A stretch of DNA of 64,000 nucleotides from Bacterioplanoides sp965219715 (GCF_965219715.1 NZ_OZ244785.1:1178001-1242000); one strand, 5' to 3'. Positions 19,058-28,577 are shown, numbered from the stretch's first letter. The notes: generated by a model not told the origin, from the letters alone. Program-made: numbers and translations.

Positions 19058-19300
19058 ATGACCTACGCTTTGTATTACTACGACGCCTGCCCATTTTGCC
19101 AACGGGTACTGATGGCATTACCAAAAGCCAAGGTAAACGTAGAAAAACGTAATATTTTACAAAACCCGAAGTTCCGCCAGCAGCAGCAACAAGCCACTGG
19201 CCGCACCACGGTTCCCTGCCTGCTGATCAAAGATGAAGCAGGCGAGGAAAACTGGATGTTTGAATCCAGAGATATTATTCAGTATCTGTTATCGCTGTAA
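19058..19300 (+). CDS. Glutaredoxin-like / GST N-terminal domain protein
   Basis: An 80-residue thioredoxin-fold protein. The ATG at 19058 follows an AGGAG ribosome binding site; an upstream in-frame extension has none. The redox motif CPFC (residues 10-13) is followed by the TVPCLL cis-proline strand and by ESRDIIQYLL, which is the glutathione-binding region in glutaredoxins and GST N-terminal domains. A dithiol glutaredoxin role in reducing disulfides with glutathione is likely. The 3' end overlaps the convergent riboflavin synthase gene by 26 bp. Confidence 0.75.
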   Translation: MTYALYYYDACPFCQRVLMALPKAKVNVEKRNILQNPKFRQQQQQATGRTTVPCLLIKDEAGEENWMFESRDIIQYLLSL

Positions 19301-19922
19301 TCAGCTCTTTCAGATTGGCAGTATTGCCGATTAATCGGCGCACAGTATCCACCACAGCCTGGGTCTGAGCGTCGATTTCCAGATTCACCGAATCCCCCGC
19401 AACAATCCCACCAAATACCGTAATATCCAGCGTCTCCGGAATCAGATGAACGGCAAACCGATCGTCTTTAACTTCAGCAATGGTCAGGCTACAACCATTC
19501 AGGGCAACAAAACCTTTATCCAGTAAATATGGCGCTAGTGCTTTCGGCCGCTGCATCCAGACCACACGATTATTCGCACTATCAACCACATCAACAACAC
19601 GAACCTGATCCATCACATGGCCTGATACGACATGGCCACCAATCTCATCGCCGTATTTTGCCGCACGCTCGAGGTTAACAACGCTACCTGGCTCTATTTG
19701 TCCGAGGTTGGTAACTTTCAGAGTCTGAGCAATGGCATCAAAGTAAACACGGTTACCATCGATCGATCGAACCGTCAGGCAAGTGCCATTAATCGCCACT
19801 GACGCCCCGGTTTCCAGGCCCGTCAGCAGTTTGTTATCAAATTCAAACACAAAGGTCGTAAGGCCTTCCGCCTTAAGTACTTCTGCCACAGGCAGCTTTG
19901 TTTGCACGATTCCGGTGAACAT
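19275..19922 (-). CDS. ribC: Riboflavin synthase alpha subunit
   Basis: A 215-residue protein with the two lumazine-binding repeats of riboflavin synthase. It starts with the diagnostic MFTGIV, has NGTCLTV and GHVVSGHV in the first repeat, and FVALNGCSLTI in the second. It catalyses dismutation of two 6,7-dimethyl-8-ribityllumazine molecules to riboflavin, in the cytoplasm as a trimer. The gene is called ribC in E. coli and ribE in other schemes. Other rib genes are not in the window, so this copy stands alone. Confidence 0.88.
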   Translation of the reverse strand: MFTGIVQTKLPVAEVLKAEGLTTFVFEFDNKLLTGLETGASVAINGTCLTVRSIDGNRVYFDAIAQTLKVTNLGQIEPGSVVNLERAAKYGDEIGGHVVSGHVMDQVRVVDVVDSANNRVVWMQRPKALAPYLLDKGFVALNGCSLTIAEVKDDRFAVHLIPETLDITVFGGIVAGDSVNLEIDAQTQAVVDTVRRLIGNTANLKELITAITDTE

Positions 19923-20005
19923 CAGTCTCTCCAGCCAACACGAATGGCGGCATTATGCACTATTATTTATGCTATTCAGAGAGCAGTCGATAAAAGGGCA
20001 AACTT

Positions 20006-21184
20006 TTGCAATATCAGAAAACAGGGCTCATTCTTTCTGGCGGCGGTGCACGTGCGGCCTATCAGGTGGGAGTTTTAAAAGCAATTCACAAGATTCTGCC
20101 TCGCGGACACTACAATCCGTTCGACGTGATCTCTGGCACCTCTGCGGGTGCAATTAACGGTATTGCCTTGGCCAGTTATGCCGAAAACTACCGCATTGGT
20201 ATTCGCCACCTGGAGCGTATCTGGGCCAATTTTGAGTGTAATCAGATATACCGTACCGACTTTGGCGGTGTCACCGGCACCTTAGGCCGTTTAATTCGCA
20301 GCCTGGTGATTGGCCGTCGTTTTAAGCATGATCCAGTCTCTCTGCTGGATAATGCCCCACTGCGCGAACTGCTGCTGGAAGTGATCCGCTTCGATAATAT
20401 TCAAAGCGCCATTGATAACGGTGCGCTGCATGCAATTGCGATTAATTGCTCCGGTCTGGAGTCAGGTGAATCCGTCAGTTTCTTCCAGGGTCACTACAGC
20501 ATCACCAACTGGCAACGGGAACGTCGTATTGGCTCACGCGCCCGCCTGAACATCGATCATTTGATGGCCTCTTCAGCAATCCCGATGATTTTTCCGTCGA
20601 TTAAAATTAATCGTGAATATTTTGCCGATGGTGCCGTCCGCCAACTGGCACCATTAAGCCCTGCCCTGCACCTCGGGGCTGAAAAAATAATGGTGATTGG
20701 CGTCAGTGGTGTTGCTCACAAGCGAAAAGAACATCGCCAGCAAAGCGTTTACCCAACCCCGGCAAAAATTATGGGGCATATGCTGAACGCTGCGTTTCTC
20801 GACAGTATTGAATCTGATGTTGAACGCTTGCGCCGGATTAATCGCACCGTCGATAAAATTCCGGAAAAAATCCGTAAGCAGGAAGGCATGGAACTGAAAA
20901 AAATCGACTTGCTCGAAATTAATCCGAGCCAGTCCATTGATGACATTGCCGGTGAACATGCTTCTGAAATTCCGCGCGCCCTGAAACTGGCGCTGGGTGG
21001 TAGTGGTAACACCAGCCGTAATGGTTCGGGGATTCTCAGTTATCTGCTGTTTTCCCAGGGGTTCTGTCAAAATCTGATTGAATTGGGTTATAACGATGGG
21101 ATGAATCGAGCCGAAGAAATTCGTGAATTTTTCTCCGATCATTTCGACGGTTGCCAGCAAACCCAGAAAACAGGAACGGAATAA
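20006..21184 (+). CDS. Patatin-like phospholipase
   Basis: A 392-residue protein. The oxyanion motif GGGARAAYQ (12-20), nucleophile elbow GTSAG (S46) and the catalytic DGAVR (D208) are all intact, so a Ser-Asp dyad lipid acyl hydrolase is expected. The start is a TTG at 20006, with AAGGG 8 bases upstream; no ATG fits. No signal peptide is visible, so it probably acts in the cytoplasm or at the inner membrane face. The C-terminal region (about 240-390) has the extension common to bacterial patatin-like proteins. It is followed after 24 bp by cobB, perhaps in one transcript. Confidence 0.82.
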   Translation: MQYQKTGLILSGGGARAAYQVGVLKAIHKILPRGHYNPFDVISGTSAGAINGIALASYAENYRIGIRHLERIWANFECNQIYRTDFGGVTGTLGRLIRSLVIGRRFKHDPVSLLDNAPLRELLLEVIRFDNIQSAIDNGALHAIAINCSGLESGESVSFFQGHYSITNWQRERRIGSRARLNIDHLMASSAIPMIFPSIKINREYFADGAVRQLAPLSPALHLGAEKIMVIGVSGVAHKRKEHRQQSVYPTPAKIMGHMLNAAFLDSIESDVERLRRINRTVDKIPEKIRKQEGMELKKIDLLEINPSQSIDDIAGEHASEIPRALKLALGGSGNTSRNGSGILSYLLFSQGFCQNLIELGYNDGMNRAEEIREFFSDHFDGCQQTQKTGTE

Positions 21185-21208
21185 CCGTACTCTCCGCTGA
21201 GGAATAAA

Positions 21209-21922
21209 ATGAGCAAACATATTGTTGTATTAACCGGAGCGGGCATCTCGGCGGAGTCTGGCGTGAAAACGTTTCGCGACAATGATGGCTTATGGGAAAA
21301 CCACCGCCTGGAAGATGTTGCCACACCAGAAGCTTTTCAGCGCGATCCGCAACTGGTTCAACGATTTTATAACGCGCGCCGGGCGCAATTACAGGATGTT
21401 GAGCCAAATGAGGCTCACCTCGCTCTGGCCAGGTTTGAACAGAATTTTCTCGAAGCTAATCCCAACAACAGGTTTTTGCTGATTACCCAGAACGTCGATA
21501 ACCTGCATGACCGTGCTGGTAGTAAAAACCTGTTGCACATGCATGGGGAATTGATGCTATCGCGCTGCAGTAAAAGGCAGCAGATATTCCCTCAACAGAG
21601 TGACATTAAAGCCGACAGCCTGTGTGCCTGCTGCCAGCAACCAAATTTGCGACCACACATCGTCTGGTTCGGCGAGATGCCACTGTATATGGATGAGATT
21701 TATCAGGCGCTGGAAAACTGTGATTTATTCATCAGTATTGGTACCTCCGGCCATGTCTACCCAGCAGCCGGCTTTGTCGAAGTGGCACGTAACAGCGGTG
21801 CACAAACCGTTGAAATCAATCCTGAGCGCTCACAGGTCAATAACCTGTTCCATCAGCATATTCAGGGCAAAGCCGGAACCAGCGTTCCTGAGTACTTTGC
21901 AGACTTGCTGACGAAAGATTGA
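21209..21922 (+). CDS. cobB: Sirtuin NAD-dependent protein deacylase CobB
   Basis: A 237-residue class III sirtuin. GAGISAESGV (10-19) binds NAD, TQNVDNLH (93-100) is conserved, the catalytic base is H112 in HMHGEL, and the cysteines C120, C139 and C142 resemble those of E. coli CobB. Y54 and R57 form the YxxR signature linked to removal of succinyl and malonyl groups from lysine. GTSGHVYPAAGF matches the NAD-binding region. It likely reverses acyl-lysine modification of metabolic enzymes. A good GAGGAAT ribosome binding site precedes the start; the patatin gene is just upstream. Confidence 0.88.
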   Translation: MSKHIVVLTGAGISAESGVKTFRDNDGLWENHRLEDVATPEAFQRDPQLVQRFYNARRAQLQDVEPNEAHLALARFEQNFLEANPNNRFLLITQNVDNLHDRAGSKNLLHMHGELMLSRCSKRQQIFPQQSDIKADSLCACCQQPNLRPHIVWFGEMPLYMDEIYQALENCDLFISIGTSGHVYPAAGFVEVARNSGAQTVEINPERSQVNNLFHQHIQGKAGTSVPEYFADLLTKD

Positions 21923-21946
21923 GTGTACGGCTTTCGAAACTTCCGC

Positions 21947-21994
21947 GTTTTTGCACTCCTAAGTTTTTGCACTTCTAAGTTTCTGCACCTCTGC
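21947..21994 (+). repeat. Three tandem copies of a 16-bp unit
   Basis: GTTTTTGCACTCCTAA (21947-21962), GTTTTTGCACTTCTAA (21963-21978) and a weaker third copy GTTTCTGCACCTCTGC follow the cobB stop. Function unknown; such a short tract could simply be slippage-prone intergenic DNA. The rest of the gap to 22212 has a CCTGGCGCCAGG palindrome near 22005-22017 and no gene. Confidence 0.6.
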
Positions 21995-22212
21995 ACCGCA
22001 AAACCCTGGCGCCAGGCCAGGCATCCGATCACACAGTTAAAGATGTTTTTGCTGGCCACTTTGTTTTAAATACGGCCAGAATAAAAACATTCTGCTTCTA
22101 TTGATTCAGTTTTCAGAACATTAGGTTATCCGTTTTGGGGCTGATCCTACTCCGGTAACTTCGCCTACAATAAATATGTATTAGCGTTATTCTAGCCAAC
22201 AGGATCCCATCC

Positions 22213-23301
22213 ATGCGCCTTCTGCTCATTCCCGTATTACTCGGTTTAATAGCTTGTTCCGAACAGGAAAAGACAACACCCGAGACCAATATCCGCCCGG
22301 TTAAGATTTATCAGGTACCGCAAGAGAATGAAGTGTTACTGCGCAAGTTTCCGGCACAGGTTCAGGCGGCAGAACAATCCGCACTGGCGTTCCGGGTCTC
22401 CGGTGAATTGCTCAAACTCCCCGTGCGTGCAGGCGAGCTAGTCCGCCGTGGTCAGATTCTTGCCCGCCTTGACCCGGTCAACTATCAAATCCTGGTGGAT
22501 GACCGAAAAGCCCGTTTCGAGTTAGCCACCTCTCAGTTTCAACGAATGAAAGACTTGTTTAATCAGCAACAGGTGTCACAAGCCCAATTTGATCAGGCAA
22601 AAGCCGAGCAGGAAATTGCCAAGGCCGCACTGGAAGCGGCACGCCTGGATTTAACCGATACACGCCTGAAAGCACCTTTTTCAGGCGTTATTGGTGAAGT
22701 GTATTTAGACAACCACCAGCCTGTTCGTGCCGGTCAGGCAGTTATTATGTTACAGGTGCAGGATCAACTCGAAGTTCAGCTACAGATGCCCGAGAATCTG
22801 ATGGCAAAAATTGTTGATGCCCGTGAAGAAAACAATACGGTTAATTATCAACCGGAAGTGGAATTTGAAGCCTTACCGGGAAAACGCTTCCTCGCCAGCT
22901 ATAAAGAACACAACGCACAAGCGGACCGGGCGACAGGCAGTTATACCGTCACACTCACCCTACCTCGCCCACCATCACTGAATTTACTGCCAGGTATGTC
23001 GGCCAGCATACACGTCGATCTCAACCAGGTACTCAGCAACCGCCATACTCAAATGCTGATCCCGGCTTCTTCCGTGTACCAGAGTGAGCAACAGACAGAA
23101 GGCAGCAGTCTTGCCAGCGTATGGATTGTTAACGCTGATATGACACTTAGCCAACGCCAGGTGGAAGTGGGTGAGTTGACCCAACGCGGAGTGGAAATTC
23201 GCAGCGGCCTGCAACCGGGTGAGCAGATTCTCGCCGCTGGCGTTCATCAGGCGCGTGAAGGTATGCACGTGCGCCCGTGGGTGCAGGAGCGAGGCCTGTA
23301 A
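22213..23301 (+). CDS. RND efflux periplasmic adaptor (membrane fusion protein), lipoprotein
   Basis: A 362-residue adaptor. A lipoprotein signal ends at C15 (LLGLIAC). The biotinyl-lipoyl-like half motif ALAFRVSGELLKLPVRAGE, a short alpha-hairpin (RKARFELATSQFQRMKDLFN to LEAARLDL) and TRLKAPFSGVIGEV follow in the order usual for HlyD/AcrA-type proteins. It links an inner-membrane RND pump to an outer-membrane channel. The permease gene starts 1 bp after its stop, so they form an operon. No TolC-type gene is nearby, so a channel encoded elsewhere must be used. Confidence 0.88.
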   Translation: MRLLLIPVLLGLIACSEQEKTTPETNIRPVKIYQVPQENEVLLRKFPAQVQAAEQSALAFRVSGELLKLPVRAGELVRRGQILARLDPVNYQILVDDRKARFELATSQFQRMKDLFNQQQVSQAQFDQAKAEQEIAKAALEAARLDLTDTRLKAPFSGVIGEVYLDNHQPVRAGQAVIMLQVQDQLEVQLQMPENLMAKIVDAREENNTVNYQPEVEFEALPGKRFLASYKEHNAQADRATGSYTVTLTLPRPPSLNLLPGMSASIHVDLNQVLSNRHTQMLIPASSVYQSEQQTEGSSLASVWIVNADMTLSQRQVEVGELTQRGVEIRSGLQPGEQILAAGVHQAREGMHVRPWVQERGL

Positions 23302-23302
23302 C

Positions 23303-26300
23303 ATGAGTCAAAGCAATAATACGGCCGGATACTTTATTCAGCACGGCACCACAAGCTGGATGTTGATTCTGATTTTGCTTGCCGGCGGTCTGGTTTCTTA
23401 CCTTGGTCTCGGGCGTCTGGAAGACCCGCAATTTACCATTAAAGAAGCCATGGTATTCAGTTATTACCCCGGTGCGAATGCACTGCAGGTAGAAGAAGAA
23501 GTTACCGCACCACTGGAAAATGCAATTCAGTCGTTACCCTATATCGACTATGTCGACTCCATTTCTAAAGCCGGTGTATCTCAAATTCATCTGGTTATTA
23601 AACCAACCTATAACTCCGATGAGTTGCCGCAAATATGGGATGAGTTACGTCGTAAAGTGCGTGACAAGCAAGCTCAGTTACCACCCGGTGTGAACCCTCC
23701 CATCGTATTTGACGATTTTGGCGACGTATTTGGAGTTTTACTCGCCATTACCGGGGATGATTACAGCTATCAGGAAATGAGTGACTACGCCGATTATCTG
23801 AAGCGCGAGCTGGTCACTGTAGACGGCATTGCCAAAGTTAATATTGCCGGCACTCAGGCGGAACAGATTTTTATCGATATTTCACGCGAGCGTATGGCCA
23901 ACCTCGGTATCCCGGTGTCACGCCTGTACAGCTTATTAAATACCCAGAACGTTGTTCAGGATGCCGGCCATATTCGTTATGCCGGTGAATACATCCGTAT
24001 TCATCCAACCGGAGAGTTTGCTTCCACCCAGGAGATGGGTGAGCTGCTGGTCAGCACACCGGGCTCCGAAAAACTGATTTACCTGAAAGATATTGCCACC
24101 ATTTCAGAAGGTGTTGCCGATGTTCCGGATCATCTGGTGAATTTTAAAGGTGCTCGGTCACTGCATATGGGAATTGCGTTTAACCGAGGTGTAAACGTTG
24201 TTGAAGTCGGTAAAACTCTGCGTCAGAAACTGAATTTTCTGGATCAGAATCGTCCGCTGGGCATTCAGTTACATACCCTCTACGATCAGCCAGCAGAAGT
24301 GGAAGCGTCATCAACGGGGTTTGTTCTCAACCTGCTGATTTCCGTCATTATTGTAATTGCCGTCCTGTTTGTTTTTATGGGCGCTAAAGCCGGCATTATT
24401 ATTGGCTCAGTATTGTTACTGACCATTCTCGGAACCTTTATCGCCATGAAATTCGTTGATATTGAATTACACCGGATTTCATTAGGCGCATTAATTATTG
24501 CTCTGGGCATGCTGGTCGACAATGCTCTGGTCATCACCGAAGGAATTATGGTGGGTCTGCAAAAAGGTCAGAGCCGCTTGCAGTCAGCAATTGCGATTGT
24601 TAAACAGACGCAATGGCCATTATTAGGCGCAACCATTATTGCAGTCACAGCATTCGCACCCATTGGTTTATCACCAGATTCTACCGGTGAATTTGTCGGT
24701 TCATTATTTTATGTTCTGCTGATTTCTCTGCTACTGAGCTGGTTCACGGCACTCTCCATTACGCCATTCCTGTGTAACCTGATGTTTGCTAAACAAGAAG
24801 CACAAGGTGCCGATCAACAAACTAACACTCAGCCTTACCAGGGTTGGCTGTACGACGTTTATCGCAGTGCACTGAGTTTATTCCTGCACAACCGCGTAAC
24901 CACCATGGTTACTATGTTGGTTGCACTATTTATTGCAATTTATGGCTTTGGTTTTGTTAAGCAGAGTTTCTTCCCGCCATCAAATACTCCAATGTTCCTG
25001 GTGGATATCTGGTTGCCGGAAGGCAGCGACATTCATGCAACCCAACAACAAGCATTGTCACTGGAAAAATATTTCCGCGATAAAGATGAAGTTGAATTTA
25101 CCGCATCGACGGTTGGCCAGGGAGAATTGCGCTTTATGCTGACCTACGCGCCGGAGCGACAATACTACGCCTATGCTCAGGTCATGATTCGAACTCAGAA
25201 CCGAGAACAAATTCCCTCATTAATTGATGATGCCCGAATCTGGACTGAACGTCAGATGCCGAATGCTTTTGTTAAATTTAAGCGCCTGCAGATTGGCCCG
25301 GGAACCAATGCAAAAATTGAAGCACGCTTTTCCGGTCCTGACCAGGCACAACTGCGTCAGCTGGCGGAACAGGCAAAAGTAATTTTGTTAAATGACCCGG
25401 ACAGCGACAACGTTCGCCACGACTGGCGGGAACGTGAAAAAGTAATTCGCCCGGTGTTTATTGAAGATAACGCCCGTCGCGCCGGAATTTCCCGTCAGGA
25501 TCTCGATGATTTATTACAGATGAGTGTTGCTGGTAAAAATGTTGGCCTTTACCGTGAAGGCACCAAATTAAAACCAATTATACTGCGCCCGCCAGCCGTC
25601 GAACGACTCAACATCGATAGCCTGATGGATTTACAAATCTGGAGCCCGGTGTTTAATCGATATATCCCGATTCAGCAGGTGGTTGAACGTTTTGATCTGG
25701 TATTCGAAGATCCGATTATTGCTCGCCGCGATCGTAAACGTACGATACAGGTCTATGCAGACCCACAACTTGGCTCCGGACTAACCGCAAATGCCTTGTT
25801 TAAACGCGTTGCACCTCAGATAGAAGCGATTCCGTTACCGCCAGGTTATGAGCTCAGCTGGGGCGGAGAATACGAAGCGTCAAAAGACGCTGAAAGCAGC
25901 GTGTTTGCCTCGCTGCCGCTGGGTTATCTGATTATGTTTATTATTACCGTACTGCTGTTTAATGAGTTACGCAGTGCGCTGGTCATCTGGGCTTGTGTTC
26001 CCCTAGCAATCATTGGGGTAACGGCGGGCATGCTGATATTAGGCGCAGAATTTGGCTTTATGGCGTTACTCGGGTTCCTGAGTTTGTCGGGTATGATTGT
26101 TAAGAACGGCATTGTCCTGGTTGATCAGATTCGCCTCGAAATCGACGAAGGTAAAGCACCGTATGACGCGGTTTTTGATGCCTCGATCAGTCGTTTACGT
26201 CCGGTAACGATGGCGGCGCTGACCACAATTCTCGGCCTGTTACCGTTATTGGTTGATCCGTTCTTCAGCGCAATGGCGGTTGTGATTTGCTTTGGCCTGG

Positions 26301-26380
26301 GCTTCGCCACCATCCTGACGTTGGGTATTGTTCCGGTGCTTTATGCCATGATTCACCGCATTCAGTCACCAGCGAAATAG
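23303..26380 (+). CDS. RND efflux pump permease (AcrB superfamily)
   Basis: A 1025-residue inner-membrane pump. I chose the ATG at 23303 (MSQSNNTAGYF), 1 bp after the adaptor stop; the longer frame upstream overlaps the adaptor. It has the duplicated RND layout: one transmembrane helix, a large periplasmic loop, six helices, then the same again. The proton-relay site in TM4 reads LVDNA with D406 and N407, where AcrB has two adjacent aspartates, so it belongs to an RND subgroup with a single Asp there. GFLSLSGMIVKNGIVLVDQI near the end is typical. Substrate unknown; drugs, detergents or hydrocarbons are possible. Confidence 0.88.
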   Translation: MSQSNNTAGYFIQHGTTSWMLILILLAGGLVSYLGLGRLEDPQFTIKEAMVFSYYPGANALQVEEEVTAPLENAIQSLPYIDYVDSISKAGVSQIHLVIKPTYNSDELPQIWDELRRKVRDKQAQLPPGVNPPIVFDDFGDVFGVLLAITGDDYSYQEMSDYADYLKRELVTVDGIAKVNIAGTQAEQIFIDISRERMANLGIPVSRLYSLLNTQNVVQDAGHIRYAGEYIRIHPTGEFASTQEMGELLVSTPGSEKLIYLKDIATISEGVADVPDHLVNFKGARSLHMGIAFNRGVNVVEVGKTLRQKLNFLDQNRPLGIQLHTLYDQPAEVEASSTGFVLNLLISVIIVIAVLFVFMGAKAGIIIGSVLLLTILGTFIAMKFVDIELHRISLGALIIALGMLVDNALVITEGIMVGLQKGQSRLQSAIAIVKQTQWPLLGATIIAVTAFAPIGLSPDSTGEFVGSLFYVLLISLLLSWFTALSITPFLCNLMFAKQEAQGADQQTNTQPYQGWLYDVYRSALSLFLHNRVTTMVTMLVALFIAIYGFGFVKQSFFPPSNTPMFLVDIWLPEGSDIHATQQQALSLEKYFRDKDEVEFTASTVGQGELRFMLTYAPERQYYAYAQVMIRTQNREQIPSLIDDARIWTERQMPNAFVKFKRLQIGPGTNAKIEARFSGPDQAQLRQLAEQAKVILLNDPDSDNVRHDWREREKVIRPVFIEDNARRAGISRQDLDDLLQMSVAGKNVGLYREGTKLKPIILRPPAVERLNIDSLMDLQIWSPVFNRYIPIQQVVERFDLVFEDPIIARRDRKRTIQVYADPQLGSGLTANALFKRVAPQIEAIPLPPGYELSWGGEYEASKDAESSVFASLPLGYLIMFIITVLLFNELRSALVIWACVPLAIIGVTAGMLILGAEFGFMALLGFLSLSGMIVKNGIVLVDQIRLEIDEGKAPYDAVFDASISRLRPVTMAALTTILGLLPLLVDPFFSAMAVVICFGLGFATILTLGIVPVLYAMIHRIQSPAK

Positions 26381-26420
26381 CCAATCATCGACAGCAGATG
26401 TCAGCCCAATACAGCAACAC

Positions 26421-26474
26421 TGGTTGGGTTTACATCTGCGATAACTCTGTTTGGGTGTACATCAGCAATTACCC
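26421..26474 (+). repeat. Two imperfect 27-bp direct copies
   Basis: Two adjacent 27-bp units (26421-26447 and 26448-26474) share TTGGGTTTACATC / TTGGGTGTACATC cores and read as repeated WVYI in one frame. They lie in the 197-bp gap between the RND permease and the GST gene. Either a chance duplication or part of a regulator binding region. Confidence 0.35.
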
Positions 26475-26578
26475 TGGAGCTGACACTGACAACATCCATC
26501 TTGACCCATTCTCCCTCTCGGAACTTCTCTTCCTTACCGGTAACATAAAGCCCTCACCACCATTTCAGGGATTTTTTT

Positions 26579-27247
26579 ATGATCACCTTGCACCATCTGA
26601 ACAACTCTCGTTCGCAACGTATTATCTGGCTGCTGGAAGAGCTTGGCGTCGATTATCAGATCAAACATTATAAGCGTAATGAAAAAACCTCCCTGGCACC
26701 GAAGGAACTGGAAGCCATTCACCCGCTTGGCAAATCACCGGTGATCACTGATGGAGAACAAACCATCGCAGAGTCCGGCCTGATAATTGATTACCTGATG
26801 CAAACCTACGGTGCCTCTCAATTCCCGGAAAACACCGGAAACGATAACAAATGGCAAAGCCAGTATTGGTTACACTATGCCGAAGGTTCGTTAATGCCAC
26901 TGCTGTTAATTGCATTAATGTTTGAAAAAGTACGAACCGCTCCGATGCCGTTTTTTATCAAACCAATCGCTCGCGCTATCGCAGATAAAGCCATGGCGGC
27001 TTATGCCGGCCCGAATATGCAAAAGCACCTGGGTTATATCAATAGTCACCTCGCTGATAAGCAGTGGTTTTGTGGCGAAGAAAAAACAGCTGCCGATTTT
27101 CAGATGATTTTCCCATTGGAAGCTGCGCTCACACGGGGTGCAACACGAGATGCATTCCCACATATCGCTCGCTACGTTGACCAGGTACACGCATTAGCCA
27201 GCTATAAAACAGCATTACAAAAAGGTGGCCCATACGATTACGCATGA
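26579..27247 (+). CDS. Glutathione S-transferase family protein
   Basis: A 222-residue protein. The N-terminal thioredoxin-like domain has LHHLNNSRSQRIIWLLEELG and the cis-Pro and substrate region PLGKSPVITD, then ESGLIIDYLM; the C-terminal half is helical as in GSTs. The N-terminal NNSRSQR with an active-site Ser is typical of the bacterial GST branch that attaches glutathione to small electrophiles. It is preceded by CAGGG 8 bases before the ATG. It lies alone between the RND pump and the ketopantoate-reductase-like gene. Confidence 0.82.
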   Translation: MITLHHLNNSRSQRIIWLLEELGVDYQIKHYKRNEKTSLAPKELEAIHPLGKSPVITDGEQTIAESGLIIDYLMQTYGASQFPENTGNDNKWQSQYWLHYAEGSLMPLLLIALMFEKVRTAPMPFFIKPIARAIADKAMAAYAGPNMQKHLGYINSHLADKQWFCGEEKTAADFQMIFPLEAALTRGATRDAFPHIARYVDQVHALASYKTALQKGGPYDYA

Positions 27248-27406
27248 TTATTAGCTCTGAGTGATTATTGATTCCGAGTAATCATTACGCCGGGCAATTT
27301 AAGCCGCTTTGCATGCGCAATTGCCCACTCAACTGTCTGCCTATTCCCTTCCGCTGATTTCCAGATTTGTTACCGTATAGCCTGAATAAACAATATAGAT
27401 TTTTGC

Positions 27407-28264
27407 ATGAACATTCTGATTGTTGGCGCTGGCGCAGTAGGCCAGGTATATGGACACCATTTTCAACAACAAGGTCACCAGGTTACCTTTCTAATTAAAG
27501 AGAAGTATCAGGCTGAACTGTCACAAGGCATGACCTTATATCATTTGAACAAGGACAAAAGCCTGGAAAACCCGATCAGTTTTGACGAATACCAGTTAAT
27601 AACAGATTGGCCTGATCATAGCAGCCATAACTTTGATGTTATTCTCCTCAGCATTCCATCGACTGCCTTACGGCACTTACCTTTTGCCAACGTTGGGCGC
27701 TGCTGCAGTCAGAAAACTCCAATATTAATGTTACAACCCAGCGCCGAAGACTTTGCAATTCTTGCGGATAATCTTCCCGGAGTGCCTCTGGCGGAAGGAC
27801 TAATCAGCCTGATTGCATATCAGACACCACTTATCGACAATCGCAATCAGCAACTCAGTCAGCAACCGGATAAACGTGGAATCGCCTACTATTTACCGCC
27901 GATGGCGATGCCGGTTTCGAGTGATAATCAACAACTGGCTCGGCAACTAACAACGCTGTTCAACGACAGTAATATCAAAGCCAGAGTCAGCCGTTCTGCT
28001 ATTGCGGATTCCAAAGTGCCGTCTGCATTTTTAATGACGTTTTTATGCGCACTGGAAGCGGCCGATTGGAACCTGAAACAGTTGTGCCAAAATAAAACAC
28101 TGCTCAGAGAGCTGACCAGTGCACAACGTTTCTTCTTGCCGACACGCTTACCACAAGGATGGCAGCAGACAATCGCCAGCATTTTGGTTACCGCAGCGTT
28201 ACGCCCGATGTTATACCGGCTTCTGATACGTGTTGCGCCCTGGTTTTTGCCTTTGCCGCTGTAG
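27407..28264 (+). CDS. Ketopantoate reductase-like protein (ApbA/PanE family)
   Basis: A 285-residue protein with an N-terminal Rossmann fold: ILIVGAGAVGQVYG (residues 3-16) is the NADP-binding GxGxxG. The middle holds DVILLSIPSTALRHL, as in PanE. The usual ketopantoate-binding residues in the C-terminal domain (Lys in SKVPSAFLMTFLCALE) are present in part. It could reduce ketopantoate for coenzyme A synthesis, but family members of this divergent type are often unassigned. An 8-bp inverted repeat (27292-27299 with 27319-27326) lies upstream. The frame continues open for 42 codons past the TAG stop. Confidence 0.65.
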   Translation: MNILIVGAGAVGQVYGHHFQQQGHQVTFLIKEKYQAELSQGMTLYHLNKDKSLENPISFDEYQLITDWPDHSSHNFDVILLSIPSTALRHLPFANVGRCCSQKTPILMLQPSAEDFAILADNLPGVPLAEGLISLIAYQTPLIDNRNQQLSQQPDKRGIAYYLPPMAMPVSSDNQQLARQLTTLFNDSNIKARVSRSAIADSKVPSAFLMTFLCALEAADWNLKQLCQNKTLLRELTSAQRFFLPTRLPQGWQQTIASILVTAALRPMLYRLLIRVAPWFLPLPL

Positions 28265-28315
28265 GCATACCTGAAGTTTCATTTCAGTAAGGTACGACAA
28301 CAAACTCTGCTTTAT

Positions 28316-28393
28316 ATGCATGATTACATTAAAGAAATTCCCGACCAGCGTTTAATCCGGCTGCTTCAACGTATCGATAAATCCAGCGACTAA
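28316..28393 (+). CDS. Possible 25-residue ORF after the PanE-like gene
   Basis: ATG at 28316 to TAA at 28391-28393 gives MHDYIKEIPDQRLIRLLQRI and five more residues, an amphipathic, protein-like sequence. It lies in the same frame as the upstream gene, separated from it by one TAG and 17 sense codons, so it may be the lost C-terminal tail of that gene or a small independent peptide. There is no good ribosome binding site. A hairpin follows at 28424. Confidence 0.2.
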   Translation: MHDYIKEIPDQRLIRLLQRIDKSSD

Positions 28394-28423
28394 TACTGCT
28401 TTATAGTCTCAGACGACAACCTC

Positions 28424-28468
28424 ATTTCAGGCCAATACACAGAAACAAGCCATACACTGGCCTGAAAT
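28424..28468 (+). terminator. 11-bp inverted repeat, likely terminator
   Basis: ATTTCAGGCCA (28424-28434) pairs perfectly with TGGCCTGAAAT (28458-28468) across a 23-base loop and is followed by TATTTATTTATC. It probably ends transcripts of the PanE-like gene before cti. Confidence 0.5.
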
Positions 28469-28577
28469 TATTTATTTATCACAGTGTTGCACTCATGGGA
28501 CTTAATTTTACTTTTTTGAGCTCTGATCAAGGTTGATAAACTGTTAAAATCATCGCCTGTATGGCGGAGTATTTTTT

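Noticed and set aside
21947..21994. CRISPR-like array
   Set aside because: Units are 16 bp and adjacent without spacers; no cas genes are near. It is a simple tandem repeat.
26287..26673. 128-residue frame across the RND-GST gap
   Set aside because: It starts inside the RND permease and ends inside the GST gene in other frames; the repeated WVYI comes from a short DNA duplication.
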